DNA of 64,000 nucleotides from Ruegeria sp. HKCCD7303 (GCF_013111185.1 NZ_WVRE01000005.1:265437-329436), one strand, 5' to 3'. Positions 35,538-44,517 are shown, counted from the first letter of the stretch. The notes: generated by a model from the letters alone, not told the origin. Made by a program: numbers and translations.

Positions 35538-36572
35538 ATGCGCGCCGCTGTTGTCAGAGACTTCAATGAAGATCTTTCCATTGAAACGGTAGAGGACCCA
35601 AGCTGCCCCGAGAACGGCGTTGTTCTCGAAGTGGCTGCCTGCGGGGTGTGTCGTTCTGATTTTCATGGATGGGTGGGCAGTCATCCCAAAGTCACCAGTG
35701 GTTCAATCCTAGGGCATGAATACTGCGGAACAGTGGTCGAGGCAGGCGCGCAGGCCAAACACAAGATCGGCGACAAACTGATCGCCCCGTTCATTTTGGG
35801 CTGTGGTGATTGCCTGGCGTGTCAGACGGGTCACTCGAACACCTGTGAAAGTGCTATTGTCCCCGGTTTTGGCGCGCCGGGCGCCTACGCAGAATTTGTT
35901 GCCGTTCCGTTTGACCACAACCTAGTTCACTTGCCTGAAACAATGCCAGACGCGCTGGCCGCTGGTCTTGGCTGTCGGGTCACAACCGCGTGGCACGCAT
36001 TGACTGATCGCGCTAATGTGCGGGCAGGTGAATGGGTCGCCGTACATGGCACGGGCGGCATTGGCCTGTCGGCTTTGCTTCTGGCCAAAATGCTGGGGGC
36101 GCGGGTTGTTGTCGTCGATGTCGTTCAGGAAAAGCTGGATCATGCGCTGACGCTGGGCGCAGATGCAACCGTGAACGCAGCGACCGAGGATGTTCCCGAC
36201 GCCATCCGCGAGATCACCAAGGGCGGTGCGCAGGTCTCACTTGAGGCGCTTGGCATTGCGCAGACGACGAACGCATCTGTTGAATGTCTCGCCACCCTTG
36301 GTCGGCACGTGCATGTGGGCATGCCCGCCGGTGATGGCATAATGGAGGTTAACATGCGTGCCATCTATTCCAAACAATTGGCCTTTTTCGGGACCCGCGG
36401 CATGCCTGCATGGAAATACCCGTCTTTGTTGGAGATGATCGAACGGGGCGACGTGGATCTTACCCCCATGTTGGATCGCGAAGTCACCCTATCTGGGGCA
36501 AGTGCTGAATTGCGCTCGATGAAGGGCCCGACGCGTCCCGGAACAGCAGTGATTACGGATTTCTCCAAATGA
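35538..36572 (+). CDS. Zinc-dependent alcohol dehydrogenase
   Basis: A 344-residue MDR-type dehydrogenase. Catalytic zinc ligands are seen in CGVCRSDFHGW (Cys38) and LGHEYCGTV (His-Glu); the structural zinc loop has four cysteines spaced C-x2-C-x2-C-x7-C in CGDCLACQTGHSNTC; the cofactor loop is GTGGIGLSA. It oxidises an alcohol to an aldehyde, which the preceding gene product could take to the acid. Its stop overlaps the start of the iron-sulfur subunit gene by four bases, so transcription and translation are tightly linked. Confidence 0.88.
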   Translation: MRAAVVRDFNEDLSIETVEDPSCPENGVVLEVAACGVCRSDFHGWVGSHPKVTSGSILGHEYCGTVVEAGAQAKHKIGDKLIAPFILGCGDCLACQTGHSNTCESAIVPGFGAPGAYAEFVAVPFDHNLVHLPETMPDALAAGLGCRVTTAWHALTDRANVRAGEWVAVHGTGGIGLSALLLAKMLGARVVVVDVVQEKLDHALTLGADATVNAATEDVPDAIREITKGGAQVSLEALGIAQTTNASVECLATLGRHVHVGMPAGDGIMEVNMRAIYSKQLAFFGTRGMPAWKYPSLLEMIERGDVDLTPMLDREVTLSGASAELRSMKGPTRPGTAVITDFSK

Positions 36573-37282
36573 CGGCAGAGGTTCTGAAAGTCACCATTCA
36601 GCGCGATGCAGACCGCGTCGAAACTTTCGATGTGCCCGCCTATGAGAACCAGACTGTATTGGATGTAGTGTCCTGGGTGCAGCAAAACGCGGACCCGACC
36701 TTGAGTTATCGGTTTGCCTGTCGTGTCGGCATGTGCGGCAGCTGTGCGATGATGGTCAACGGTGTCCCGCGCTGGACTTGTCGCACACACATCTCCAAGG
36801 TTGTTGATGGCAATGCGGTGATGATCGGACCGTTGCGCAACTTGCCCGTCATCAAGGATCTGGCCGTTGATATGGATCCGTTTTTTGACAAATGGGTTGC
36901 CGCCGAAGGTGTGCATCACGGCGCTCTCACACGAGATGACGAGATTGCCCCGGTGCATGAGACAAGCGCCACGAGGGTCGAAGCGAATGCCGGAATTGAA
37001 TGCATCAATTGTTCTGTGTGTTACGCCGCTTGTGACACAGTGGCGAGCAACCCCGACTACCTCGGTCCGGCTGCTTTACAGCGGGCCTGGACCCTCCTGA
37101 ACGATGCGAAGGACGAAGGGCGCGTCGCGATTTTGGATGCTGTTTCCGGCAGTGGTGGATGTCACAACTGTCACTCGATGGGGTCATGCACGATGTATTG
37201 TCCGAATGAGCTGAACCCGATGTCAGCTATCGCGGGGCTGAAACGAGAAACCGCAAAAAACTTCTTCAAGAGGGGGCGCTGA
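36569..37282 (+). CDS. Succinate dehydrogenase / fumarate reductase-like iron-sulfur subunit
   Basis: A 237-residue SdhB/FrdB-type protein. The [2Fe-2S] ligands are Cys51, 56, 59 and 71 (FACRVGMCGSC and RWTC). A second cluster motif, C-x2-C-x2-C-x3-C, is at residues 145-155 (CINCSVCYAAC), and a third at 198-211 (CHNCHSMGSCTMYCPNELNP) supplies the remaining ligands for a [4Fe-4S] and a [3Fe-4S] cluster. It passes electrons from the flavoprotein to membrane quinone. Gene order here is B-C-D-A, unlike the usual sdhCDAB. It is coupled by short overlaps to both neighbours. Confidence 0.9.
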   Translation: MTAEVLKVTIQRDADRVETFDVPAYENQTVLDVVSWVQQNADPTLSYRFACRVGMCGSCAMMVNGVPRWTCRTHISKVVDGNAVMIGPLRNLPVIKDLAVDMDPFFDKWVAAEGVHHGALTRDDEIAPVHETSATRVEANAGIECINCSVCYAACDTVASNPDYLGPAALQRAWTLLNDAKDEGRVAILDAVSGSGGCHNCHSMGSCTMYCPNELNPMSAIAGLKRETAKNFFKRGR

Positions 37283-37629
37283 TGCTGAGTTTGCGGCTTT
37301 ACATGTTTCAACGGCTAAGCGCGCTGCTGACGGCCCCCTTTGTGGTCGGGCATCTGGCGGTGATGATCTATGCCATTCAGGGTGGGTTGAGTGCTGCTGA
37401 GATCTTGGAGCGTACCCAAGGGTCTGTGCTCTGGTTTCTGTTCTATGGCATCTTCGTAGTCGCGGTTTCCATCCATGGCGCCATTGGCTTGCGTGCTATC
37501 GCGTTGGAATGGGGCGGATTGAAAGGCGCTGCGTTGGAAGGGTTCATGTGGCTTGTTGGACTGGGTTTGTTAGCGCTTGGCGCGCGCGCCGTTTGGGCGG
37601 TGACCTTTTCGCAAGGAGTGGGCGTATGA
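37282..37629 (+). CDS. SDH/FRD-like membrane anchor subunit (first of two)
   Basis: A 115-residue protein with three hydrophobic segments. Histidines fall inside or at the edge of two of them (FVVGHLAVMIY and VSIHGAIGLRAIALEW), as needed for b-haem ligation. It is encoded between the iron-sulfur subunit and a second anchor, with one- and four-base overlaps. Sequence alone does not make it a textbook SdhC or SdhD, so the call rests on its size, helices and position. Confidence 0.75.
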   Translation: MLSLRLYMFQRLSALLTAPFVVGHLAVMIYAIQGGLSAAEILERTQGSVLWFLFYGIFVVAVSIHGAIGLRAIALEWGGLKGAALEGFMWLVGLGLLALGARAVWAVTFSQGVGV

Positions 37630-37979
37630 AGGCGGCAAAAGGCATCACATCCCGCGCGCATCCCCTGTGGCTTGCCTATATCCTGCACCGCCTGTCCGGG
37701 CTCGCGCTGGCCTTGTTCCTGCCCCTACACTTCTGGGTGCTGGCCATGGCGATGACAGACCCCGTTAGGCTGGACGGCTTCCTTCATCTCACCGAAGCGG
37801 CCGCGGTGAAGATCGCAGAGTTTGGTCTCGTTTTCCTTCTGGCTATTCACATGTTTGGCGGTTTGCGTCTGATAGCGATGGAATGGCTGCCGTGGAGCGC
37901 ACCCCAAAAGACACTAGCGGCAGGTGCAACGGCGGGATCTTTTTGCATTGCGATTCTCTTTTTCATGAAAGCGATTTGA
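37626..37979 (+). CDS. SDH/FRD-like cytochrome b membrane subunit (second of two)
   Basis: A 117-residue protein with three membrane segments. AYILHRLSGLALALFLPLHF is the SdhC-type first helix with the H-R-x-S-G pattern at the quinone site, and LAIHMFGGLRLIAMEW carries a further haem-ligand histidine. With the previous gene product it should anchor the complex and pass electrons to quinone. The ATG at 37626 overlaps the previous stop (ATGA). Confidence 0.82.
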   Translation: MKAAKGITSRAHPLWLAYILHRLSGLALALFLPLHFWVLAMAMTDPVRLDGFLHLTEAAAVKIAEFGLVFLLAIHMFGGLRLIAMEWLPWSAPQKTLAAGATAGSFCIAILFFMKAI

Positions 37980-37980
37980 C

Positions 37981-39738
37981 ATGAAAGTTTCTGACATTGA
38001 ACGCCACGACACCGACATTCTTATCCTCGGCACCGGAGGCGCTGGCTTGTTCGCTGCACTTCACGCCCAGCAGACAGCACCAGAGGGGGCGAAAATCACC
38101 ATCGCGGTGAAAGGCTTGATCGGAAAATGCGGCTGCACTCGAATGGTTCAGGGCGGGTACAACGTGGCCCTTGGGGGCGGCGATACGGTTGAACGGCACT
38201 TCATGGACACGATCAATGGCGGCAAATGGCTGCCCAATCAGGACATGGCGTGGCGCTTGTGTGAGCAGGCCGTGATCCGCATTCGCGAGCTGGAAAACGA
38301 GGTCGGGTGTTTCTTTGACCGCAACGCGGACGGGTCGCTACACCAAAAGGCATTTGCCGGGCAAACGGCGGACCGGACGGTTCACAAGGGTGATCTGACG
38401 GGGATCGAGATCATCAATCGGTTGATGGAAAAGGTCCTCGCCTCCGGTGTTGAGAAACTGCAAGAACACCGCGCGGTGGGTCTAATCCCGACCAAAGACA
38501 GCCGTGCGCTGGCGGGCGTTCTGATGATCGACATGCGGACTGGCAAGTTCCGTCTGGTGCGTGCCAAAACGGTGATGATGGGCACGGGCGGCGGGCCGAC
38601 CATGTACAAATACCACACTCCATCCGGTGACAAGACCATGGATGGTCTGGCCATGGCTTTGCGTGCGGGGCTAACTTTGCGGGACATGGAAATGGTGCAG
38701 TTTCACCCAACAGGGCTGCTTGCCGGGGATCATACCCGCATGACCGGCACCGTTCTGGAAGAAGGCCTGCGCGGCGCTGGTGGACAGCTCATCAGCCACA
38801 CTGGTCAGCGGTTCATGTTCGATTATGACGACAGAGGCGAACGTGCCACCCGTGATGTGGTCAGTAGGGGTATCTATGCCGAGATGCGCAAGAACAACAA
38901 TCCCGAACAAGAGGGCGTCTTCATCTCAATGGCACATCTTGGGCCGGATAACGTGCGTAAGAAGTTTAAAGGCATGGTCAACCGCTGCGCTGACAGCGGC
39001 TTCGATCTGGCCGCCGGTAAGGTCGAAGTTGTGCCAACGGCGCATTACTTCATGGGCGGCGTCGTCGTCGATGTCGACACGCGCACGGAGATGGAGGGTC
39101 TTTATGTCGCCGGCGAGGACGCCGGCGGCGCCCATGGGTCCAACCGCTTAGGCGGGAATGGTGTGGCCAATTCCACCGTCTATGGCGGTATCGCAGGCGA
39201 CACGATGGGGCGCGATGTGGCAGGCATGAGCCTGCGTGACCCAGACGAAGATGTGCTGGCGGCAGAGTTCGAGCGCGCCATCTATCCGCTGAGCCGCAAG
39301 CCGGATCTTGTCCTACCGCTGCGAAAGCAGTTGCAGAATATCATGTGGGACGACGTGGGTGTCATGCGCACCGAGGCTGGCATGAAGCGCGGGTTGAAAG
39401 GGATAGCAAGCGTCTCTGAGGCCTTGATGGATGTAGGTGTTGAGGACAGTAATCTAGCGTTTAACCTGACTTGGCATGACTGGCTAAATCTACGTTCACT
39501 GTGCGATGTATCCGAGGTCATTGCCAAAGCCGGGATTGCTCGTGAAAACTCCCGCGGGGCGCATTTCCGTGAAGACTATCCAGAGCCTGGTGCGATGGAA
39601 GACAGCGCATTTACTGTCGCAACACTGCAAAACGGCAGGGTGGCCGTGAACAATGAACCCGTTCAATTCACCATCGTGCGTCCGGGCGAGACTGTCTTGC
39701 CCGAAGGTGCGCCTGAAACATTGGTTGCAGCACAATGA
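37981..39738 (+). CDS. SDH/FRD-like flavoprotein lacking the flavin-linking histidine
   Basis: A 585-residue SdhA/FrdA-family flavoprotein. The FAD Rossmann motif is GTGGAGLFAAL. Dicarboxylate-site residues are kept: His242 in VQFHPTG, an arginine in RDVVSRG, His355 in AHYFMGG and the arginine in SNRLGGN. However, the segment that normally reads SHTVAAQGG reads GCTRMVQGG here, so the histidine that covalently holds FAD is Cys52. FAD is therefore probably bound non-covalently. In E. coli FrdA, loss of this histidine leaves fumarate reduction but abolishes succinate oxidation, so this complex may act on another substrate or redox range. It overlaps the fumarase-alpha gene. Confidence 0.87.
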   Translation: MKVSDIERHDTDILILGTGGAGLFAALHAQQTAPEGAKITIAVKGLIGKCGCTRMVQGGYNVALGGGDTVERHFMDTINGGKWLPNQDMAWRLCEQAVIRIRELENEVGCFFDRNADGSLHQKAFAGQTADRTVHKGDLTGIEIINRLMEKVLASGVEKLQEHRAVGLIPTKDSRALAGVLMIDMRTGKFRLVRAKTVMMGTGGGPTMYKYHTPSGDKTMDGLAMALRAGLTLRDMEMVQFHPTGLLAGDHTRMTGTVLEEGLRGAGGQLISHTGQRFMFDYDDRGERATRDVVSRGIYAEMRKNNNPEQEGVFISMAHLGPDNVRKKFKGMVNRCADSGFDLAAGKVEVVPTAHYFMGGVVVDVDTRTEMEGLYVAGEDAGGAHGSNRLGGNGVANSTVYGGIAGDTMGRDVAGMSLRDPDEDVLAAEFERAIYPLSRKPDLVLPLRKQLQNIMWDDVGVMRTEAGMKRGLKGIASVSEALMDVGVEDSNLAFNLTWHDWLNLRSLCDVSEVIAKAGIARENSRGAHFREDYPEPGAMEDSAFTVATLQNGRVAVNNEPVQFTIVRPGETVLPEGAPETLVAAQ

Positions 39739-40691
39739 TACCCATAAACCTGATCCAATCCACCGCCGAAACCCTGATGGACAAGGCCGCTATTGAAATC
39801 CCGCAAGACTACCTCGATGGCTTGCAAGAGGCCGCTAGGACAGAAGACGGCGATCTGTCGTCGTTTGTTCTCAAGGCGATGCTGGAAAATTACGAGGCCG
39901 CCAAGGAAGACCGACGCGCGATGTGCGGTGATACTGGCGTGCCGCGCTGGTTCGTCAAGATGGGCAACGAAGCGCAGGTTGAAGGCGGTATGGTCGCACT
40001 TGAAGCCGCTCTGCGCCGCGCAACGGCGAATGCCACCAACGGTGTTCCGCTACGACCGAACCGAGTGCATCCATTGTGGCGGACGGATCACAACAACAAC
40101 GTGGGCATCGGCGCGCCGGAGATCGAATATGGCTATGAGCCCGAGGGCGCATGGGTAGATCTGATCACCGTCCACAAGGGCGGGCTTTTTGGTTCGGATT
40201 ACCGGATGCTGTTCCCGTCTGATGGTATTCAGGGGATCAAGCGTTTCTACCTCGACAGCCTTATGGCTTTCGGCAAACGCGGCCTTGCCTGCCAGCCTGC
40301 CATCATCGGCATCGGGTTGGGGGGATCCAAGGATATCTGCATGACACTGGGCAAACGCGCCTCGACGTTGCGGATCGTCGGATCGCGTAACAGCGATCCA
40401 GAAATCGCCAAGATGGAGGATGAATTCAAAGAACTTGGCAACTCTATCGGCATGGGTGCCATGGGGTTTGTCGGCAAGAACATGGTAATCGATTGTAATA
40501 TCGAAGTTGGGTATTGCCACACGGGCGGAATGCCCATGTCGGTGCATGCGTTCTGTCTAAGCTCGCGCCGCGCCGTCGCCCGCATCCACGCGGACGGGCA
40601 AGTCGAACATCGCACGGACCCAGACTGGTTCACCGACTATCAGCGTCGTGAAACCATTGACTGGGAACCTATGCGGGAGGCAGCAGAATGA
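39735..40691 (+). CDS. Class I fumarate hydratase / L-tartrate dehydratase-like alpha subunit
   Basis: A 318-residue protein of the iron-sulfur hydro-lyase alpha family (TtdA / N-terminal half of class I fumarase). Cys64 (AMCGDTG), Cys202 and Cys261 (YCHTGGMP) are candidate ligands for the catalytic [4Fe-4S] cluster; IIGIGLGGSKD is the family glycine loop. The enzyme hydrates a carbon-carbon double bond in fumarate, mesaconate or similar diacids, or dehydrates tartrate. It starts four bases inside the flavoprotein gene and overlaps the beta-subunit gene, which suggests that it uses the unsaturated product of the flavoprotein. Confidence 0.88.
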   Translation: MIPINLIQSTAETLMDKAAIEIPQDYLDGLQEAARTEDGDLSSFVLKAMLENYEAAKEDRRAMCGDTGVPRWFVKMGNEAQVEGGMVALEAALRRATANATNGVPLRPNRVHPLWRTDHNNNVGIGAPEIEYGYEPEGAWVDLITVHKGGLFGSDYRMLFPSDGIQGIKRFYLDSLMAFGKRGLACQPAIIGIGLGGSKDICMTLGKRASTLRIVGSRNSDPEIAKMEDEFKELGNSIGMGAMGFVGKNMVIDCNIEVGYCHTGGMPMSVHAFCLSSRRAVARIHADGQVEHRTDPDWFTDYQRRETIDWEPMREAAE

Positions 40692-41356
40692 GCGCACCGC
40701 GTGAAATCATCCTGTCCACCACCCCCGCCGACGAAGAGATCGCAGATCTGCGCCTGGGCGATGTCGTCTACCTTGATGGCCTGATGTACACAGCTCGAGA
40801 AGGCGTCTATATGCGCGCTCTAGAGGAAAAGGCGAATATCCCGATGGAGTTGCCCTCCCAATCCGCCGCCAACTTCCACTGCTCACCCGCCGCTCGAATC
40901 AACCCGGATGGGTCTTTTGACATGGGCGCTGTGACGGCGACGGCATCTTTCCGCTTTGCCAAATGGTTGCCTGAATGGATGGCCAAGACCGGGGCAAAGT
41001 TAATCGTCGGCAAGGGCGGCATGACATCGAAGGACTACAAGGAATACTTCGTGCCTAATGGCGCAGTCTACCTGTCGACCGTCGGATACGGCACGGGTGC
41101 GCTTCTTGGGCGCGGCGTTGAGAATGTCGAGGCTGTGCACTGGAACGAGGAACTCGGCCTCGCGCAGGCGATGTGGGTTCTCAAATGCAACCGCATGGGC
41201 CCCTTCATCGTCGCCTCCGACATGTACGGTGACTGTCTTTTTGAACGGGAAAACGCCAAAATCGCTAAGAACGTAGCACGGGTCTACGAGGGCACCAGGC
41301 CTGCAACCCTTAAACGCTATGGCGAAAGTGACGACCGCACGGATGAGGTCATTTGA
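40688..41356 (+). CDS. Class I fumarate hydratase / L-tartrate dehydratase-like beta subunit
   Basis: A 222-residue swivelling-domain subunit of an iron-sulfur hydro-lyase (TtdB / C-terminal half of class I fumarase). DVVYLDGLMYTAREG near the start and VGKGGMTSKDY in the middle are family motifs that bind the substrate carboxylate. Two-subunit forms occur in archaea and anaerobes and among tartrate dehydratases. It ends the operon. An IclR-like remnant and then a TauE/SafE gene follow. Confidence 0.88.
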   Translation: MSAPREIILSTTPADEEIADLRLGDVVYLDGLMYTAREGVYMRALEEKANIPMELPSQSAANFHCSPAARINPDGSFDMGAVTATASFRFAKWLPEWMAKTGAKLIVGKGGMTSKDYKEYFVPNGAVYLSTVGYGTGALLGRGVENVEAVHWNEELGLAQAMWVLKCNRMGPFIVASDMYGDCLFERENAKIAKNVARVYEGTRPATLKRYGESDDRTDEVI

Positions 41357-41360
41357 AGGT

Positions 41361-41633
41361 ATGCCTATCGATGCGCATAAAGATGAAGTCGCACGGGAAT
41401 CGGAGTGCCTCATACCATTGTTTATCCTGGAGACATTGGTGAAGTCAGATCGACCGATGTCCGTGGCTGACACGGGTTAATCCTTGGAAATAGAGACAGC
41501 GGTGCTGCAACCGCATTTCGAGGCATTGGAAGAGCAAGAGTTCATCCAGAGTTCTGGATTGCCGAGCTTCTCTATTTTTGGTCGTAGATTGGTGATGCTT
41601 TGTGCGGCGTTAGGAACCGGTGATCTCACTTAG
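41361..41633 (+). pseudogene. Degraded IclR-like regulator fragment
   Basis: Two short frames in this stretch recall the helix-turn-helix half of an IclR regulator: the first encodes FILETLVKSDRPMSVAD and then stops; a second frame further on gives HFEALEEQEFIQSS and FGRRLVMLCAAL. Both pieces have the right order and spacing for an IclR N-terminal domain but are broken by stops and a frame change, and the effector domain is absent. The match is by eye and tentative. The rest of 41634-41747 shows nothing. Confidence 0.35.
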
Positions 41634-41747
41634 GGCGCTGGCCTTCAGGCAACTGGCAAGTGAAGTACAGTCAGAGTATTCCGCGATGTCCAGAGTACCC
41701 GCAATTTCTCACATTCGCGCGAACACTTTTCCTTAAGGCACCTCGAA

Positions 41748-42515
41748 TTAAGTAATCAGCGCGCGCAGCATCAGTATAATGCCCGACAGAAACATCATTG
41801 CGATGATCAAGCGACGAAATTGATCATCGTCCAGCCGCTTGAACAGCGAGATCCCGATCTGGGCAAAGACAATAGTAACAGGAAGCGCTAAGCCGATGAG
41901 TATCAGCGTATCCCACGAATAGGCTCCGTTGACCGCAAACATGATACACGCGAGCGCCAAGACAGCCACGTTAAAAGGCTGAAGCACAGCACGGGTTTCA
42001 GCCTTAGGCCAAGGACACATGGCGCACCACATCGTCGGCAATGCGCCCGACAACGATGCGGCACCTCCAAGTAAGCCACCAAAGAATCCGACGATGCATT
42101 CGATTATTGGTGCGGGGCGTTCGAGTTTTGGCAACGTGGTGCGGAAAGTGAAAAATCCGCCATAGAGCAGCATGAAACCTGCGATGATCATCTTAAGTGT
42201 CTCCACCGGAATGTACGAAAGAGCGGCTACGCCCATCGGTATCCCTGGAAGAGCGGGCAGCAGGAAGCGCGCGAGGCGCCTTGGCTGATTTGCAATGGAC
42301 CTTCGTACCAACCAAACGCCTTGCAAACCGCTGGCGACGGACATCACAACAACCACTGAAACCGCCTGAACCGGCGGCATGACATTTAGCCAGAAGCCAA
42401 GTGCAAAAAGAGCTGTGCCGAATCCCGCCAATCCGTTGATGAGCCCACCAGCTGCCGCCCCCATAAGCAGGTAAACATAGAGCTCGGTTGGCAATTGCAA
42501 TGTCCTTAAATTCAA
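41748..42515 (-). CDS. TauE/SafE-family membrane permease
   Basis: A 255-residue protein with about eight membrane segments. GLINGLAGFGTALFALG and FFGGLLGGAASLSGALPTM are the two family repeats. It is convergent with the fumarase-containing operon and may export an acidic product such as sulfite or a small organic anion. It resembles the other TauE/SafE protein at 30454-31200 only in family features, so the two are probably not a recent duplication. Confidence 0.83.
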   Translation of the reverse strand: MNLRTLQLPTELYVYLLMGAAAGGLINGLAGFGTALFALGFWLNVMPPVQAVSVVVVMSVASGLQGVWLVRRSIANQPRRLARFLLPALPGIPMGVAALSYIPVETLKMIIAGFMLLYGGFFTFRTTLPKLERPAPIIECIVGFFGGLLGGAASLSGALPTMWCAMCPWPKAETRAVLQPFNVAVLALACIMFAVNGAYSWDTLILIGLALPVTIVFAQIGISLFKRLDDDQFRRLIIAMMFLSGIILMLRALIT

Positions 42516-43257
42516 CGCCCAGCGAGATAATACGTAGTCTTACTTGACTACGAAGAAGCCCAACAATTTTGCGCGCTTTCGCAACCAATTCCAAGCCCAA
42601 TCGACGGCGATTGCGGTTTTCGTTGCAACCGACAAAAATTCTTGACACCTCGTATTTCTCTCAGAATCTTCATCCTCCCACCGAAGCTGGCCGGTAGCCC
42701 CAAACTTTGGGTGATTTTCAAACGCTTCCCCTTGTAGTTCATTTTGTTCGGGCTGATTCCGTACAGCGCACTCAGCCAATTTGCCTCGGTGCCAAATCGC
42801 GATCTTAGTGTTGCTGTAGCGGTCAATAACGAACATGATTTTGATCTGAACGCTTCCCATGGCCACGCAAATCCCATTGGCGAAAAAAAGTCCGTATTGT
42901 CGTCGTCTTTCGATTCTAAACACGGTTCGGAGAAAGCTCAGTCTCAGTTCCAACTAGAACAACACTCGTGAATGACCGGATTGACGACAAGCGCTGCGTT
43001 GCATCAGCACGTGTGCCGCAGCCGCGAACAAATGCTGCGTCAGCAAGGCACGAAAAACGAATGTAGAGAAAGTCCGCGTAGGGGTAACTCGAACAGAGCC
43101 CAGAAAACGGCTGCTCTGAGCCCAAAGCAGTCCAAGTGAAGCGACAAAGCACTTGGCGCGAAGGTTGCAATACCACTTTTTCTATCGCCTTAGACTTAAC
43201 CGCACAAATCCGAAGCCTCTATCGAATTCTGGGGCATCCGTTTAAACTGCGCACTAC
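42516..43257. other. Stretch without a supportable gene
   Basis: About 740 bases. A reverse-strand open frame of 137 codons (42540-42953) has no recognisable family pattern, no clear ribosome site and an uneven composition, so it is not called. Near 43111-43126 lies CTGCTCTGAGCCCAAA, which matches 15 of 16 bases with part of a dispersed intergenic repeat at 51078-51093. Confidence 0.4.
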
Positions 43258-43314
43258 GTGGAAGAGAAATCAGGTAATTCGGTTTGCTTCAGTGCAGGAT
43301 GGCTTAGATACGTT

Positions 43315-43920
43315 TTGAACCAAAAACTCAGCCCCACTATTTTCTTGCTTCGCCATGGTGAAACCGAATGGAATTTGCAGAAACGACGTCAAGGTCGGCA
43401 GAACTCGCTCTTGACTAAGCGAGGGGTCGCTCAGGCAATGGCGAGTGCAAAAAGACTGGGGCACCGCCTATCCAGCCGTCACCCTCTGACGGTAATTTCA
43501 AGCCCACTTGGTCGAGCGGCACAAACGGCTTCCATCGTCCTTGAAGAGCTTGGCCTACCACCAGAAACCATCGAATATGAGAATCGTTTGGTGGAATGCA
43601 GTTTTGGACAATGGGAGGGCTTGACGGAAAACGAGATCATAAGGCGGTTTCCCCTGGAATGGGACGCGCGCAGTTCTGACCGTTGGAACTATCCTGTGCC
43701 GGGCGGAGAATCCTATGCTGACGTACATAACCGGGTTTTTGCTTGGTATTCCGGCAAGTCGTTTGAGGGGGCTGTCATAGTTGTTGGCCACGGCTTAACC
43801 CTGCGCGTGTTTCGAGGGATCTACTTGAACTTGTCCCCAGAAGAAGTTTTTGAATTGAATGAACCTCAAGATGGTTTCATCGAGTTGCGATGCGGACAAT
43901 CAACCTTCGTGCAGCACTGA
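43315..43920 (+). CDS. Histidine phosphatase family protein (phosphoglycerate mutase-like)
   Basis: About 201 residues with the phosphohistidine motif LLRHGETEWN, an arginine after the SSPLGRA stretch, an active-site glutamate region (VECSFGQWEG) and the second histidine in VVGHGLT. Members act as phosphoglycerate mutases, alpha-ribazole phosphatases or broad phosphatases. The start is uncertain: TTG at 43315 puts the RHG motif in its normal place, while the frame opens at GTG 43258. It lies near phosphorus-related genes (Nudix, Ugp), though a link is only suggestive. Confidence 0.82.
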   Translation: MNQKLSPTIFLLRHGETEWNLQKRRQGRQNSLLTKRGVAQAMASAKRLGHRLSSRHPLTVISSPLGRAAQTASIVLEELGLPPETIEYENRLVECSFGQWEGLTENEIIRRFPLEWDARSSDRWNYPVPGGESYADVHNRVFAWYSGKSFEGAVIVVGHGLTLRVFRGIYLNLSPEEVFELNEPQDGFIELRCGQSTFVQH

Positions 43921-44067
43921 GGTGTCGAAGTTTGGCACTTAATCCCATGATATAGGATTTCCGCTGGCTACAAGCCTAGAAAACAACTTCTGAATGAAAG
44001 GGTTAAGCCGTTTTTTCAGAGCAAAGTATCTATCGACCTAAGTCTGGAAAAACTGCAACGCATCGGT

Positions 44068-44517
44068 TCAAGGTAGCAATTCACGAATTGATTTGTTCTT
44101 TTTAGGGTCGTTTTTTAGGTCTAAGAGCAAGTCTTCCAGCTCTGGCTGTTTGAGTGCTTTCGCAGCTCCTTTCGGTGAAAACCAGTGCCTTTTTCTTTCG
44201 TGCCTTTCCTTCCAACGGCGCTTCACCTTATCGACGTAAAGCGGGTAGACGGTGGCCTTCACTAGGACACTGGTACCGTCGTTAAAAATCTTAGCGTACT
44301 CAAACTCACCGATCGGCTTGCGGGAAATTGTACCTTCCACCCCAGCCTCCTCCAACGCTTCAATTTCTGCCGCACGCCAGTCTTGCTCGCCGACCATCGG
44401 CCAGCCCTTGGGCATGATCCAGCGCCCTGTGTCACGCGACGTGATAAGGAGCACCTTGAGGCGGTCGCCGAACAACTGCAGAGGCAATGCTGCAACTTGT
44501 TTAGTACGCTGAGCCAC
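44068..44517 (-). CDS. Nudix hydrolase (diphosphoinositol-phosphatase-like)
   Basis: About 149 residues. The Nudix box is visible as GWPMVGEQDWRAAEIEALEE with AGV after it; the arginine of the classic REUxEE pattern is Ile here, a variation common in the DIPP-like bacterial subgroup. It hydrolyses nucleoside-diphosphate-linked or polyphosphate compounds with Mg2+. GTG at 44517 has a GAGAAG site and gives the family-like start VAQRTKQVAALP; the frame is open to 44592. It follows the ugp/glycerophosphodiesterase operon in the same direction after about 100 bases. Confidence 0.8.
   Translation of the reverse strand: MAQRTKQVAALPLQLFGDRLKVLLITSRDTGRWIMPKGWPMVGEQDWRAAEIEALEEAGVEGTISRKPIGEFEYAKIFNDGTSVLVKATVYPLYVDKVKRRWKERHERKRHWFSPKGAAKALKQPELEDLLLDLKNDPKKNKSIRELLP

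Noticed and set aside
42540..42953. Reverse-strand frame of 137 codons
   Set aside because: No family pattern, ribosome site or operon context; listed only as uncertain in the gap entry.
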